NCBI RefSeq assembly: GCF_901827175.1
Contig: NZ_LR594662.1
Location: forward strand, 3,534,001-3,598,000
From: Variovorax sp. RA8
Lineage (GTDB): Bacteria > Pseudomonadota > Gammaproteobacteria > Burkholderiales > Burkholderiaceae_C
DNA length: 64,000 bases
Direction of reading: 5' to 3'
Shown here: piece after piece, positions 24,380-31,972 of the stretch
Layout of the letters: the number at the start of each line of letters is the position of its first letter
How positions within the stretch are numbered: position 1 is the stretch's first letter
Notes under the pieces: generated by a model
The model's database searches: none
What the model saw: the letters and a program-made list of their open reading frames with translations, nothing else
What the model was told of the DNA's origin: nothing
Position numbers and translations under genes: made by a program

Positions 24380-25186
24380 ATGGCCAGCCTCAACAAGTAC
24401 CGTGTCGGCAGTGGATTCAGCCTCGACAAGATGGACCCCGCCGACTCTGCCTTCCTCGAAGACGACGAAGAGGTCGAGCGCGAACGGCTCGACGCGCTGG
24501 CCGGCGAGCTCGACGAGTTGCAGAACCTGCTGCATGCGGAGGGCCGGCGCAAGTTGCTGCTGGTGCTGCAGGGCATGGACACCAGCGGCAAGGACGGCAC
24601 CATCCGCTGGGTGTTCTCGCGTACCTCGCCGCTGGGCGTGCGCGTAACGGCCTTCAAGGCCCCGAGCGAGGAAGAACGAGCGCGCGATTTCCTGTGGCGC
24701 TGCCACGCCAATGTGCCGCGCGCCGGCGAGATCATGGTGTGGAACCGCAGCCACTACGAGGACGTGCTGGTGCCATGGGTCGAAGGCTGGATCGACAAGG
24801 CGGAGCTGAAGCGCCGCTATGCGCAGATCCAGGATTTCGAGCGCCTGCTCGTCGAGTCCGGCACGGTGGTCGTCAAGTGCATGCTGCATATCAGCAAGGA
24901 GACACAGCGCGAGCGGCTGCAGGAACGCGTCGACGAACCAGGCAAGCGCTGGAAATTTCATCTTGCCGATCTGGACGTGCGCAAGAAGTGGGCGGCCTAC
25001 CAGCGCGCCTACGATCAGGCGCTGCGCGGCACCTCCACCGACCATGCCCCCTGGCATGTCATCCCTTCCGACAGCAAGCTCAACCGGAACCTGATGGTTG
25101 CCCGATTGCTGATCAAGACGATGCGGGGAATGAAACTCGCGGTGCCGCCGGCGGACCCATCGCTGGACGGCCTGGAGGTCAAGTAG
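24380..25186 (+). CDS. Polyphosphate kinase 2 family protein
   Basis: A 268-residue PPK2-family kinase. Walker A is LQGMDTSGKDGTIRWVF, the Walker B-like region is VWNRSHYEDVLVPWV, and the lid module FHLADLDVRKKW follows. These enzymes transfer phosphate between polyphosphate and nucleoside mono- or diphosphates. Length and the N-terminal helix (EERERLDALAGELDELQ type) fit the short single-domain classes; which nucleotide is preferred cannot be read here. AGGAG upstream supports the start MASLNKYRV at 24380. Confidence 0.93.
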   Translation: MASLNKYRVGSGFSLDKMDPADSAFLEDDEEVERERLDALAGELDELQNLLHAEGRRKLLLVLQGMDTSGKDGTIRWVFSRTSPLGVRVTAFKAPSEEERARDFLWRCHANVPRAGEIMVWNRSHYEDVLVPWVEGWIDKAELKRRYAQIQDFERLLVESGTVVVKCMLHISKETQRERLQERVDEPGKRWKFHLADLDVRKKWAAYQRAYDQALRGTSTDHAPWHVIPSDSKLNRNLMVARLLIKTMRGMKLAVPPADPSLDGLEVK

Positions 25187-25303
25187 GACAGCGCCGCTTT
25201 CGACCTTTGGTCCTCCTCCATATGGCGTATTGAGGGGGCGGGATGACGGTGAGAGACTGCGTGGCGCTTGCTTCCGAGCCGCCACCCGTTCCAAGGACCC
25301 CAG

Positions 25304-25480
25304 ATGGACGTCTTGACCTTTTCCGAGCTGATGACCGGACTTCTGTCCGTGATCGGCACCGGCATCCTGCTCCTGCTTGCCACCAGCCGCTCACCCAAGC
25401 CGCTGCACGACGAGATCGCGCGGAGGGTCGAGCACTCGATCGCGCTCCTCGACACTTGCAAGGACTCCCGCAGCCGCTGA
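25304..25480 (+). CDS. Small putative membrane protein, 58 aa
   Basis: ATG 25304 follows AAGGA at 25293-25297 and opens a 58-codon frame. The product has one hydrophobic segment (ELMTGLLSVIGTGILLLLA) followed by a charged tail with DEIARRVEHSIALLDTCKD. It could be a single-span inner-membrane micro-protein. No family is recognised, and the gene is isolated between PPK2 and the convergent IclR gene. Confidence 0.4.
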   Translation: MDVLTFSELMTGLLSVIGTGILLLLATSRSPKPLHDEIARRVEHSIALLDTCKDSRSR

Positions 25481-25503
25481 CCCGGTGCGGCAGGCGACCC
25501 TGC

Positions 25504-26334
25504 TCAGAGCTCGGCCAGTTCCCGGTTGATCTCCCGCGCCGTCTTCAGCAATTGGGGCACCAGGCGGCGCAGCACCTCCTCCAGTTCCCAGCGCGGTGAA
25601 GGCACCGCGATGTTGACGGCACCAATCGGTTCCCCCGAGCGATTGGTCAGGGCCGCCGCGATCGAGATGTCCCCCACGAAGGCTTCCTGGTCGTTCAACG
25701 CGTAGCCCAGCTCGCGCGCTCTTGCCAGCGCGGCGCGCAAGCCCGGCAGGTCGGTGACCGTGCGCTTGGTCATCGGTGTGCGCTTGATGGCCGCCAGCAT
25801 CGCCATGGCCTCGGCTTCATCGAGCTTCGAGAGGATCGCGCGGCCGGCCGCGCTGCAGTATGCCGGCAGCCGCGAGCCGACGTGCAGGTTGACACTCACC
25901 GCGTGCAGGCTTGGAAAGCGCACGACGTAGACGATGTCAGGGCCTTCCATCTCCGTCAGGTTCACCGTCTCGCCGGTCTTGCGGTTCAGCGCCTCCAGGT
26001 GCGGGCTCGCCTTCTCGCGCAGCCGGTTGGTCGCGAGCACCGTGTGGCCGAACGCCAGCATTCGGCCCGAGAGCGTGAAGGCCCGCGTGAGCGGATGCTG
26101 GCGCAGGTAGCCCAGCGCGTGCAGGGTGTGCGTGACCCGCTGCACCGCGCTGCGGTCCAGCTGCGCCAGCGCCGCCAGCTCCGTCAGCGCGACCGCGCGC
26201 CCTGCCGCATTGAGCGCCTCAAGCACCTGGAAGGACTTGGCGACGGACGCCATGAAAAGCGGGCTGTCGTGCCCCACGTTCGCCTTGCGCGTTTTGCGCG
26301 CGGGGGCGGCTGCGATGGGTCTGGCGTGGGACAT
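25504..26334 (-). CDS. IclR family transcriptional regulator
   Basis: A 276-residue IclR-type regulator. The N-terminal winged helix (ALTELAALAQLDRSAVQRV, THTLHALGYL) is followed by the GAF-like effector domain (about 100-270) with GSRLPAYCSAAGRAILSKL and the late ISIAAALTNRSGEPIGAVNI motif typical of the family. It is divergent from the FAD-dependent oxidoreductase gene, and a perfect 15-bp palindrome lies 38 bp upstream of its start, a likely autoregulatory or shared operator. Confidence 0.95.
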   Translation of the reverse strand: MSHARPIAAAPARKTRKANVGHDSPLFMASVAKSFQVLEALNAAGRAVALTELAALAQLDRSAVQRVTHTLHALGYLRQHPLTRAFTLSGRMLAFGHTVLATNRLREKASPHLEALNRKTGETVNLTEMEGPDIVYVVRFPSLHAVSVNLHVGSRLPAYCSAAGRAILSKLDEAEAMAMLAAIKRTPMTKRTVTDLPGLRAALARARELGYALNDQEAFVGDISIAAALTNRSGEPIGAVNIAVPSPRWELEEVLRRLVPQLLKTAREINRELAEL

Positions 26335-26372
26335 GGCGGCCTCGGGAATCGGGAAGCCTCATTATTGCATTC

Positions 26373-26387
26373 CAATACGCTGTATTG
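26373..26387. promoter_or_regulatory. Palindromic candidate IclR operator
   Basis: CAATAC-GCT-GTATTG is an exact 6-3-6 inverted repeat in the AT-rich stretch between the divergent IclR and oxidoreductase genes. IclR-family dimers commonly bind palindromes of this size in their own promoter region. It is 38 bp from the IclR start codon. Confidence 0.55.
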
Positions 26388-26414
26388 ATAAACGATATGG
26401 CACGTAATAGAGTC

Positions 26415-26442
26415 CGCCTTTCGCCTTTCGCCTTTCGCCTTT
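26415..26442. repeat. Four tandem copies of a 7-bp unit (CGCCTTT)
   Basis: Four perfect consecutive heptamers lie in the leader region of the oxidoreductase gene. Short perfect repeats of this kind can change copy number by slippage. They are outside any supported reading frame, so an effect, if any, would be on promoter spacing or leader structure. Confidence 0.85.
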
Positions 26443-26458
26443 CATCCGCCAAGCCCCC

Positions 26459-26599
26459 ATGCCGCGCCGCCCCCTCCTGATCACCCCGCTCTCGGTCCTC
26501 TGCCTGCCCGGCCTTGCTCGCGCACGGGAAGCCGCCTCGCCTGCGCGGCCGATCCGCTCGGCCAATGGCCGGCGCGCCGGCTCCCATGCCGCCGTCTGA
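26459..26599 (+). pseudogene. Possible relic: signal-peptide-like reading frame of 46 codons
   Basis: From ATG 26459 the frame reads MPRRPLLITPLSVLCLPGLA, then RAREAASPARPIR, before stopping at 26597. A positively charged start, a hydrophobic core, an Ala-x-Ala-like site and then PARPIR strongly recall the beginning of a Bug/TctC-type binding protein (normally followed by LVVPF). Here it becomes unrelated sequence and overlaps the oxidoreductase start in another frame. It may be the tip of a deleted binding-protein gene; it may also be chance. Confidence 0.25.
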
Positions 26600-27818
26600 A
26601 TTGCGGGTCGCCGTGGTCGGCGCCGGCGTGGTCGGCAGCTGCATCGCCCTGGCACTGCGCAAGCGCGGCGCGGCCGTCACGCTGCTCGACCGCGACGAGC
26701 CCGGTCGTGGCTGCAGCTACGGCAACTCGGGCGCGATCAGCCCGGGCTCGGTGGCGCCGCTGGCCATGCCGGGCATCCTGTCCTCGGTGCCGCAGATGCT
26801 GCTGGACGAAGAGAGCCCGCTGCACCTGCCCCTGTCCTACCTGCCGAAGGCGGCGACCTGGCTGATGCGCTTTGTCGCCTCCGCCCAGCCCTCGCGGGTC
26901 GCTCTCTCGGCTGCCAAGCTGGCGGCGCTGCACACGGGCGCCCTCGATCGCCACGAAGCGCTGGCGCGCGAACTCGGCGTGCCCGAGCTCTTCGTGCGCC
27001 GCGGCCACCTGCACCTGTACCCCGATGCGCGCGCCCTGGCCAAGGACGCCGCCGGCTGGCGCATGCGCCAGCACTACGGCTACCCGTTCACGCAACTGGA
27101 CCGCGACGGCATCCTGGCGCTGGAACCGCACGTGGGCGAGCGCTACCGCATCGGGATGTTCCTGGCAGACCACGCCACCATCGTCAATCCCTTCCGGTAT
27201 GTGCAGGCGATGGTGCGTGCCTTCACCGCGCGCGGCGGCCGGCTGCGGCGAGAGGAGGTGCGCGCGATGACGCCGCTGGAAGGCGGGCGCTGGCGCCTGG
27301 CCACGGCGGGCGCTGCCGATGGCGCCGAGGACTGCTTCAACCATGTGGTGGTGGCCGCCGGGGCCTGGTCGCGCCGGCTGCTGGACCCGCTGGGCGTGCA
27401 CCTGGCGCTGGAGAGCCAGCGCGGCTATCACGTGCAGTTCCAGGGCGGGCGCGGCACGGTCTCGCGCACCGTGGTGCTGGCCGACCGCAAGATCTTCGTG
27501 ACGCCGATGGAAGAGGGTCTGCGCGTGGGCGGCACGGTGGAGATCGGCGGCCTCGAGCGCCCGCCGGACCCGCGCCGCGGCGCGATCCTGGAGCGCATCG
27601 CACGGGAAACCTTCGAAGGGCTCGACGGCCTGCAGGCCACCCAGTGGATGGGCCATCGGCCCTGCATGCCCGACTCGGTGCCGGTCATCGGCCCGGCAGC
27701 CGGGCGGCCTGGGTTGTGGCTGGCGGTCGGCCACGGCCACCTGGGCCTGACGGACTCCATCAACACCGCGCAATCCATCGCGAGCGGCATGCTTGGCGCG
27801 CGGTCCATCACGCCGTGA
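26565..27818 (+). CDS. FAD-dependent oxidoreductase, D-amino-acid dehydrogenase (DadA)-like
   Basis: A 417-residue DAO-fold flavoprotein. The dinucleotide motif VAVVGAGVVGSCIALAL is near the start, CSYGNSGAISPGSVAPLAMP is the DadA-type second motif, and the C-terminus has MGHRPCMPDSVPVIGP and GHGHLGLTDS, which close over the flavin. DadA proteins oxidise D-amino acids to keto acids and pass electrons to the respiratory chain. ATG 26565 is used; ATG 26586 (MPPSELRV) is an equally possible start, and neither has a good ribosome binding site. The divergent IclR gene is the probable regulator. Substrate could be another amine or hydroxy acid. Confidence 0.9.
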   Translation: MAGAPAPMPPSELRVAVVGAGVVGSCIALALRKRGAAVTLLDRDEPGRGCSYGNSGAISPGSVAPLAMPGILSSVPQMLLDEESPLHLPLSYLPKAATWLMRFVASAQPSRVALSAAKLAALHTGALDRHEALARELGVPELFVRRGHLHLYPDARALAKDAAGWRMRQHYGYPFTQLDRDGILALEPHVGERYRIGMFLADHATIVNPFRYVQAMVRAFTARGGRLRREEVRAMTPLEGGRWRLATAGAADGAEDCFNHVVVAAGAWSRRLLDPLGVHLALESQRGYHVQFQGGRGTVSRTVVLADRKIFVTPMEEGLRVGGTVEIGGLERPPDPRRGAILERIARETFEGLDGLQATQWMGHRPCMPDSVPVIGPAAGRPGLWLAVGHGHLGLTDSINTAQSIASGMLGARSITP

Positions 27819-28025
27819 ACAGGAGAAATGCGATGCGCCCCGATCCAAGCCGAAGTGAAAAGTATCAATGCCGATCGCCGCGACGGTTTCGTGCTCCAGA
27901 CTCGCTCACCGCAAGCGTCGAGGATTTAACAACGCGGGTGCATTTCTGGCGCCGCGCAGGCGTGCGCTCCCCTGCCAACAACGACACTTCATCGGGTACA
28001 ACATTGACGACGTGGAGGAGTTGCC

Positions 28026-28481
28026 ATGGAATCACCGGACCTTGAGCCAGTTGAGAAGGCGCGCGCGCTGATCGAAGAAGTCATCGCCGGGCGCAGTCAC
28101 CTTGCCGCCGCCGTTCCGTACTTCGCCCCGACCGACATCGGTTGCCTGCCGCCCGCGCTGCAGGAGGCGGAATCGCGAATCGAGGAGGAGAACGATTTCG
28201 GCAATCGCGTGCGCGCCGCCATTCAGATGAGCCTGGCCGCCGCGGCCGCATCGTTGCGAGTCAGCGAATCGCTGATGCAGGACTTTGCCCAACTGGGGTC
28301 CCATGAGCGCCAGAAGGAGCTGGCGCGCTGCGCATGCGAGGCGCAGGCCGCCAGGGACATCACCGGCCATATCGCGGCGATCCTTTCGGGCAAGGAGGCG
28401 CCGAAGCTGGATGCGCTGATGGAGATCAAGCGGCTCAAGTCGGCCATCTACGAGCGATTTGGTCGCTGGCCAGGCCGCTGA
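28026..28481 (+). CDS. Hypothetical helical protein, 151 aa
   Basis: A 151-residue frame with GGAGGAG about 6 bases before ATG 28026. The product is acidic at the N-terminus and looks almost wholly alpha-helical (EKARALIEEVIAG, NRVRAAIQMSLAAAAASLRV, ALMEIKRLKSAIYERFG), with a cysteine pair RCACEAQ near residue 105. It has no signal peptide or membrane segment. I do not recognise a family. It is followed by two further genes of unknown or uncertain role on the same strand. The preceding 207 bp after the oxidoreductase hold no supported gene. Confidence 0.65.
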   Translation: MESPDLEPVEKARALIEEVIAGRSHLAAAVPYFAPTDIGCLPPALQEAESRIEEENDFGNRVRAAIQMSLAAAAASLRVSESLMQDFAQLGSHERQKELARCACEAQAARDITGHIAAILSGKEAPKLDALMEIKRLKSAIYERFGRWPGR

Positions 28482-28578
28482 GGTGGGCCGGTCGGCCCGC
28501 CGCTGACTGAGTTGCCGAGGCCCGCGGCACACAGCGAGGCATTGCATGGATTCACGGCGGACGTAGCATGGCGCCAAC

Positions 28579-28782
28579 ATGAAAGAAATCCGACTACGTT
28601 GGTCCCAGGACATCGCCACCGACGATGAGCAACTCACCGTCGAGGGCGTGCCTGCTCACCACGGCGGCGGAGAATGGCGCGCCGACACGCCGGAGAACCG
28701 CCAGGCACTCGAGCAAGCCGCGAAGGCCGGCGACGAAAGCTATGGCGCAGGCACGCACTGGATCGAGGAGCGCGAAGCCTGA
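28579..28782 (+). CDS. Hypothetical protein, 67 aa
   Basis: A 67-residue frame, MKEIRLRWSQDIATDDEQLT to THWIEEREA. Codon choice is GC-rich at third positions from about codon 8 onward, like its neighbours, which supports coding. It is acidic, with GVPAHHGGGEWRADTPENRQ in the centre, and has no known domain, signal or membrane segment. The Shine-Dalgarno is weak. Confidence 0.5.
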   Translation: MKEIRLRWSQDIATDDEQLTVEGVPAHHGGGEWRADTPENRQALEQAAKAGDESYGAGTHWIEEREA

Positions 28783-28929
28783 TCCTGCGAGCGCGTGCCG
28801 TGCGGCTCTGCGGCGTACACTGCGTCGTACCGGCATGGCGCCAAGGAGGAGGTCCCGCCCTCCATCATTTGTGCTGCACCTGATCGTCGCCCAGCCCTTG
28901 GCGGGGTCCGCGGCAGCTCCTGTCTCGAG

Positions 28930-28955
28930 AACGCGGCTGGACCGCGTTTCTTTTT
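28930..28955 (+). terminator. Intrinsic-terminator-like hairpin just before the protease gene
   Basis: AACGCGG (28930-28936) and CCGCGTT (28942-28948) form a 7-bp stem with a 5-base loop followed by TCTTTTT. It stands 15 bp before the protease start and upstream of its ribosome binding site, so it could end upstream transcripts or act as an attenuator in the protease leader. Confidence 0.6.
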
Positions 28956-28969
28956 GGAAGGTGCACGCG

Positions 28970-29989
28970 ATGAAGAACCTGCAGGATGCCAGCGAGCGCA
29001 TCTGCGAACTCAAGGGAAGCCTCATCGCCATCGATGCCCTCCTCCCCGCGCTCCTGGAGGCACTGCCGGTCGCCTCCCACGCTCAACTGGTGCGCTCGTT
29101 CGAAGCGCATGCCGAGGCCGCGCGCACGGTGATGCAGCCTGTCGCGCTCTCCGAGCAGGTCCTTGCCACCTTCGAGCGCGAGATTGCGCGCCTGCGCGCC
29201 GTGCTCGCAGGAACCGCGCCGCCGGCGCCGCGCAGTGACACCGAGGCGGCGCTCCTGACCACGACGCGCGTCAGCACCTTCCTGGGGCCGTGCTCCCTGT
29301 CGGGCGCCAGCGGTTTTTTCTTTCGCCGCAATGAGCGGCTGTTCCTCGTCACCAGCCGGCATGTACTTGCCGATGAAACGAGCAGCCACTTCCCCGATCG
29401 GATCGAGGTCGAGGTACATACCGACGAACTCGACCTGACGCGCTACGCGGCAGTCTCGGTGCCGCTGTATCGCCAGGGCCTGAGCCAATGGCGGCAGGCC
29501 GCCGACAGCGGCGGCGACGTGGATGTGGCCGCCATCGAGATCGACGTCGGCAGCTTGCCCGACTCCAGCATCCTGCACGCATTCGGGCCCGAGCACCTCG
29601 AGCCCTCCGGCGACCTTGCCGAGGTCGGCGACGCGCTGGTCATCGTCGGCTTCCCGCTGGGCTTTCATGACACGGTGCACCATCTACCCGTGGTGCGAAG
29701 CGCATCCATTGCCTCGGCCTTCGGCGTGCGCTTCCAGCAGCAGGGCTATTTTCTGACCGACGCCCGCACCCATCGAGGCAGCAGCGGCGCCCCGGTGCTG
29801 CGGCGCAGCCATGATCCGGACGCGGACCGGTCGCGACTACCCTGGCAACTGCTGGGGGTGCACTCCACGCGCATGGACATGCGCACGCGTGACCTCGTGC
29901 AGGACGAATCGCTCGGCCTCAACTGCGCCTGGTACGCGGACGTGCTCATGGCCTTGACCGAGCCCGCTGCGGCCGCGATGGAAGTCTGA
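28970..29989 (+). CDS. Trypsin-like serine protease domain protein with helical N-terminus
   Basis: A 339-residue protein. Residues 1-90 are helical and possibly coiled-coil (ERICELKGSLIAIDALLPAL). Residues about 100-325 resemble a chymotrypsin-fold peptidase: His in FLVTSRHVLADE, Asp in GGDVDVAAIEID, and Ser in TDARTHRGSSGAPVL, which gives a plausible complete triad. There is no signal peptide or PDZ domain, so it is probably cytoplasmic, unlike DegP-type proteases. GGAAGG precedes ATG 28970. The upstream in-frame extension to ATG 28835 is possible but would cross the terminator-like hairpin. Function unknown; such proteases occur in stress and defence contexts. Confidence 0.8.
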   Translation: MKNLQDASERICELKGSLIAIDALLPALLEALPVASHAQLVRSFEAHAEAARTVMQPVALSEQVLATFEREIARLRAVLAGTAPPAPRSDTEAALLTTTRVSTFLGPCSLSGASGFFFRRNERLFLVTSRHVLADETSSHFPDRIEVEVHTDELDLTRYAAVSVPLYRQGLSQWRQAADSGGDVDVAAIEIDVGSLPDSSILHAFGPEHLEPSGDLAEVGDALVIVGFPLGFHDTVHHLPVVRSASIASAFGVRFQQQGYFLTDARTHRGSSGAPVLRRSHDPDADRSRLPWQLLGVHSTRMDMRTRDLVQDESLGLNCAWYADVLMALTEPAAAAMEV

Positions 29990-30021
29990 ACCGCTCACAC
30001 GATTCGTCGCGCAGCAGCCTC

Positions 30022-30261
30022 CTAGAGCGAGCTTGCGTTCGCCGCCTCGGCCTCCTTGAACCGTCCCAACGCCCTGTGCCCCCGAGGGGTGATCGAATGA
30101 ACGGTGGCCCAGACGGCGCGGCAGCTTTCTCGCCACTTGGGCAGCGTCGCCGTCACCATCCCGGCAGACTGGAGCCTCGCCACCTTCTCGATGTCGGCCA
30201 GGCCGGTGATGCATACCGGCAAGGCGCTCACGCCCAGCATGCGAAGCAGATGCATCGGCAT
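30022..30261 (-). CDS. Small protein, possible winged-helix fragment, 79 aa
   Basis: ATG 30261 is preceded by AAGGAGG, a near-perfect ribosome binding site, and gives 79 residues starting MPMHLLRMLGVSALPVCITG. The stretch VARLQSAGMVTATLPKW with later HSITPRGHRALGRF resembles the recognition end and wing of winged-helix proteins (loss of a full helix-turn-helix, then ITPxGxxAL). It may be a small DNA-binding or modulator protein. It is convergent with the protease gene, 32 bp between stops. Confidence 0.6.
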   Translation of the reverse strand: MPMHLLRMLGVSALPVCITGLADIEKVARLQSAGMVTATLPKWRESCRAVWATVHSITPRGHRALGRFKEAEAANASSL

Positions 30262-30465
30262 CGCTCCTCCTTGGACGTCGAACTGAAAGGTCATTGGAGG
30301 TCTCGCAAGGCAGGCGCCTCTGGGTCAGCCGAGGCGCGGTGCTGGCGTCGGAAGCGGGTCAGGGCGCTTGGGACGGCGTGAGGCCAGTATGGCCCTATTC
30401 CGTCGTCGCGGGTACTTTGCACGCGCAGCCCGGTCGCGATGCCGCCGCGCGATTCGGACGGGCAC

Positions 30466-30491
30466 AAAAAAGCCCCGTCTGGCGGGGCTTT
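30466..30491 (-). terminator. Rho-independent terminator after tRNA-Ser
   Basis: A 9-bp stem (AAAGCCCCG at 30469-30477 with CGGGGCTTT at 30483-30491), loop of 5 bases, and six A residues at 30466-30471 that read as a T-run on the minus strand. It lies 8 bp after the tRNA 3' end and closes the lysC-tRNA transcript. Confidence 0.92.
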
Positions 30492-30499
30492 GGGAGTCC

Positions 30500-30592
30500 T
30501 GGCGGAAACGGAGGGATTCGAACCCTCGATGAGGCTCTACACCCCATACTCCCTTAGCAGGGGAGCACCTTCGGCCACTCGGTCACGTTTCC
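30500..30592 (-). tRNA. tRNA-Ser (anticodon GCT)
   Basis: The minus strand folds as a 93-nt class II tRNA with encoded CCA. The acceptor stem is GGAAACG/CGTTTCC, the anticodon stem CTCCC/GGGAG encloses CTGCTAA (anticodon GCT, plus-strand 30556-30558), a long variable arm follows, and the T arm is GAGGG-TTCGAAT-CCCTC. It reads AGC/AGU serine codons. It lies 22 bp beyond the lysC stop, so it may be processed from the lysC message. Confidence 0.97.
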
Positions 30593-30614
30593 AGGAAGCC
30601 GCAATTATGCCAGC

Positions 30615-31883
30615 TTAAGCGGGCGGTTGATCGAGATCGAAGGCCTTGTGCAGGGCTCGCACGGCGAGTTCCATGTACTTTTCGTCGATCACGACCGAGG
30701 TCTTGATCTCGCTGGTGGAGATCATCTGGATGTTGATGCCCTCCTCGCTCAACACGCGGAACATCTTGCTGGCCACGCCCACGTGGCTGCGCATGCCGAT
30801 GCCGACGATGCTGACCTTGCAGATCTTGGTGTCGCCGACGATGTCGCTCGCACCCAGCGTGGGCAGCACCTTTTCCTTGAGCAGGTCGACGGTCTTGGCG
30901 TAGTCGTTGCGATGCACCGTGAAGCTGAAGTCGGTGCGCCCGTCCTTGCTCAGGTTCTGGATGATGACGTCGACCTCGACGTTGGCATCGGCCACGGCGC
31001 CGAGGATGTGGTACGCGATGCCCGGCTTGTCGGGCACGCCGATCACGGAGATCTTGGCTTCGTCGCGGTTGAACGCAATGCCGGATACGACGGCTTGTTC
31101 CATGTTTTCGTCTTCCTCGAATGTGATCAGGGTGCCCGAGCGGGCCTCTTCCTTGATGTCGATGTCCCAGGGCGTGAAGCTCGACAGCACACGCAGGGGC
31201 ACCCGGTACTTGCCGGCGAACTCGACCGAGCGGATCTGCAGCACCTTGGAGCCGAGGCTAGCCATCTCCAGCATTTCCTCGAAGCTCACCGTGGTCAGGC
31301 GACGCGCGTCCGGCTCGACGCGCGGGTCCGTGGTGTAGACGCCGTCGACGTCGGTGTAGATGAGGCACTCGTGCGCCTTCATCGCCGCCGCGATCGCGAC
31401 GGCCGAGGTGTCGCTGCCGCCGCGGCCCAGCGTCGTGATGTTGCCGGCGTCATCGACGCCCTGGAAGCCGGTGATGACCACCACCTTGCCGGCATCGAGG
31501 TCGGCGCGCACGCGCTCGTCGTCGATGCTCTCGATGCGGGCCTTTGTGAAGGCGCTGTCGGTCCTCACCTGCACCTGCCAGCCGGCGTAGCTGACGGCCT
31601 GCACGCCCTCGGCCTGCAGCGCGATCGCCAGCAGTGCGGACGAGGCCTGCTCGCCGGTGGCGGCCAGCATGTCGAGTTCGCGGTTGTGGTCGTCGTCGAC
31701 CTTGCTGGGGGCCAGCTCTTTGGCGAGGCCGAGCAGGCGGTTGGTCTCGCCGCTCATGGCGCTCGGGACCACGACCATCTGGTGGCCGGCGCGCGCCCAC
31801 TTGGCGACGCGCTTGGCAACATTCCTGATGCGCTCTGTCGAGCCCATCGACGTGCCGCCGTATTTGTGAACGATCAATGCCAT
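30615..31883 (-). CDS. lysC: Aspartate kinase
   Basis: A 422-residue monofunctional aspartokinase. The N-terminal kinase has VHKYGGTSMGS (Lys, Gly, Thr, Ser active-site set) and ITTLGRGGSDTSAVAIA; the C-terminal regulatory part contains two ACT domains (about 265-340, ISVIGVPDKPGIAYHILG; and 345-415, VSIVGIGMRSHVGVASKMF). It phosphorylates L-aspartate, the first step to lysine, threonine and methionine, and is normally feedback-inhibited by lysine and/or threonine through ACT domains. It is the last protein gene of the minus-strand run cysS-alkA-accA-tilS-lysC. Confidence 0.97.
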   Translation of the reverse strand: MALIVHKYGGTSMGSTERIRNVAKRVAKWARAGHQMVVVPSAMSGETNRLLGLAKELAPSKVDDDHNRELDMLAATGEQASSALLAIALQAEGVQAVSYAGWQVQVRTDSAFTKARIESIDDERVRADLDAGKVVVITGFQGVDDAGNITTLGRGGSDTSAVAIAAAMKAHECLIYTDVDGVYTTDPRVEPDARRLTTVSFEEMLEMASLGSKVLQIRSVEFAGKYRVPLRVLSSFTPWDIDIKEEARSGTLITFEEDENMEQAVVSGIAFNRDEAKISVIGVPDKPGIAYHILGAVADANVEVDVIIQNLSKDGRTDFSFTVHRNDYAKTVDLLKEKVLPTLGASDIVGDTKICKVSIVGIGMRSHVGVASKMFRVLSEEGINIQMISTSEIKTSVVIDEKYMELAVRALHKAFDLDQPPA

Positions 31884-31972
31884 GGGTGAAGTCAAGGAGA
31901 AGGATTCGGATACCTGCCGCAATGCCGGCGTCCGGGGCCTTGTCGTATGCCCGTATGCCCGGGTTGTCTGTT

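Noticed and set aside
27833..28045. 70-codon frame after the oxidoreductase with AGGAG 7 bases upstream
   Set aside because: Codon use lacks the GC-rich third positions of real neighbours and it overlaps the better-supported gene at 28026; a competing 33-codon frame from 27828 is equally weak.
30500..30592. tRNA-Ser as the proven attachment site of an island at 28-30 kb
   Set aside because: No direct repeat of the tRNA 3' end and no integrase gene were found in the window, so only proximity supports the idea.
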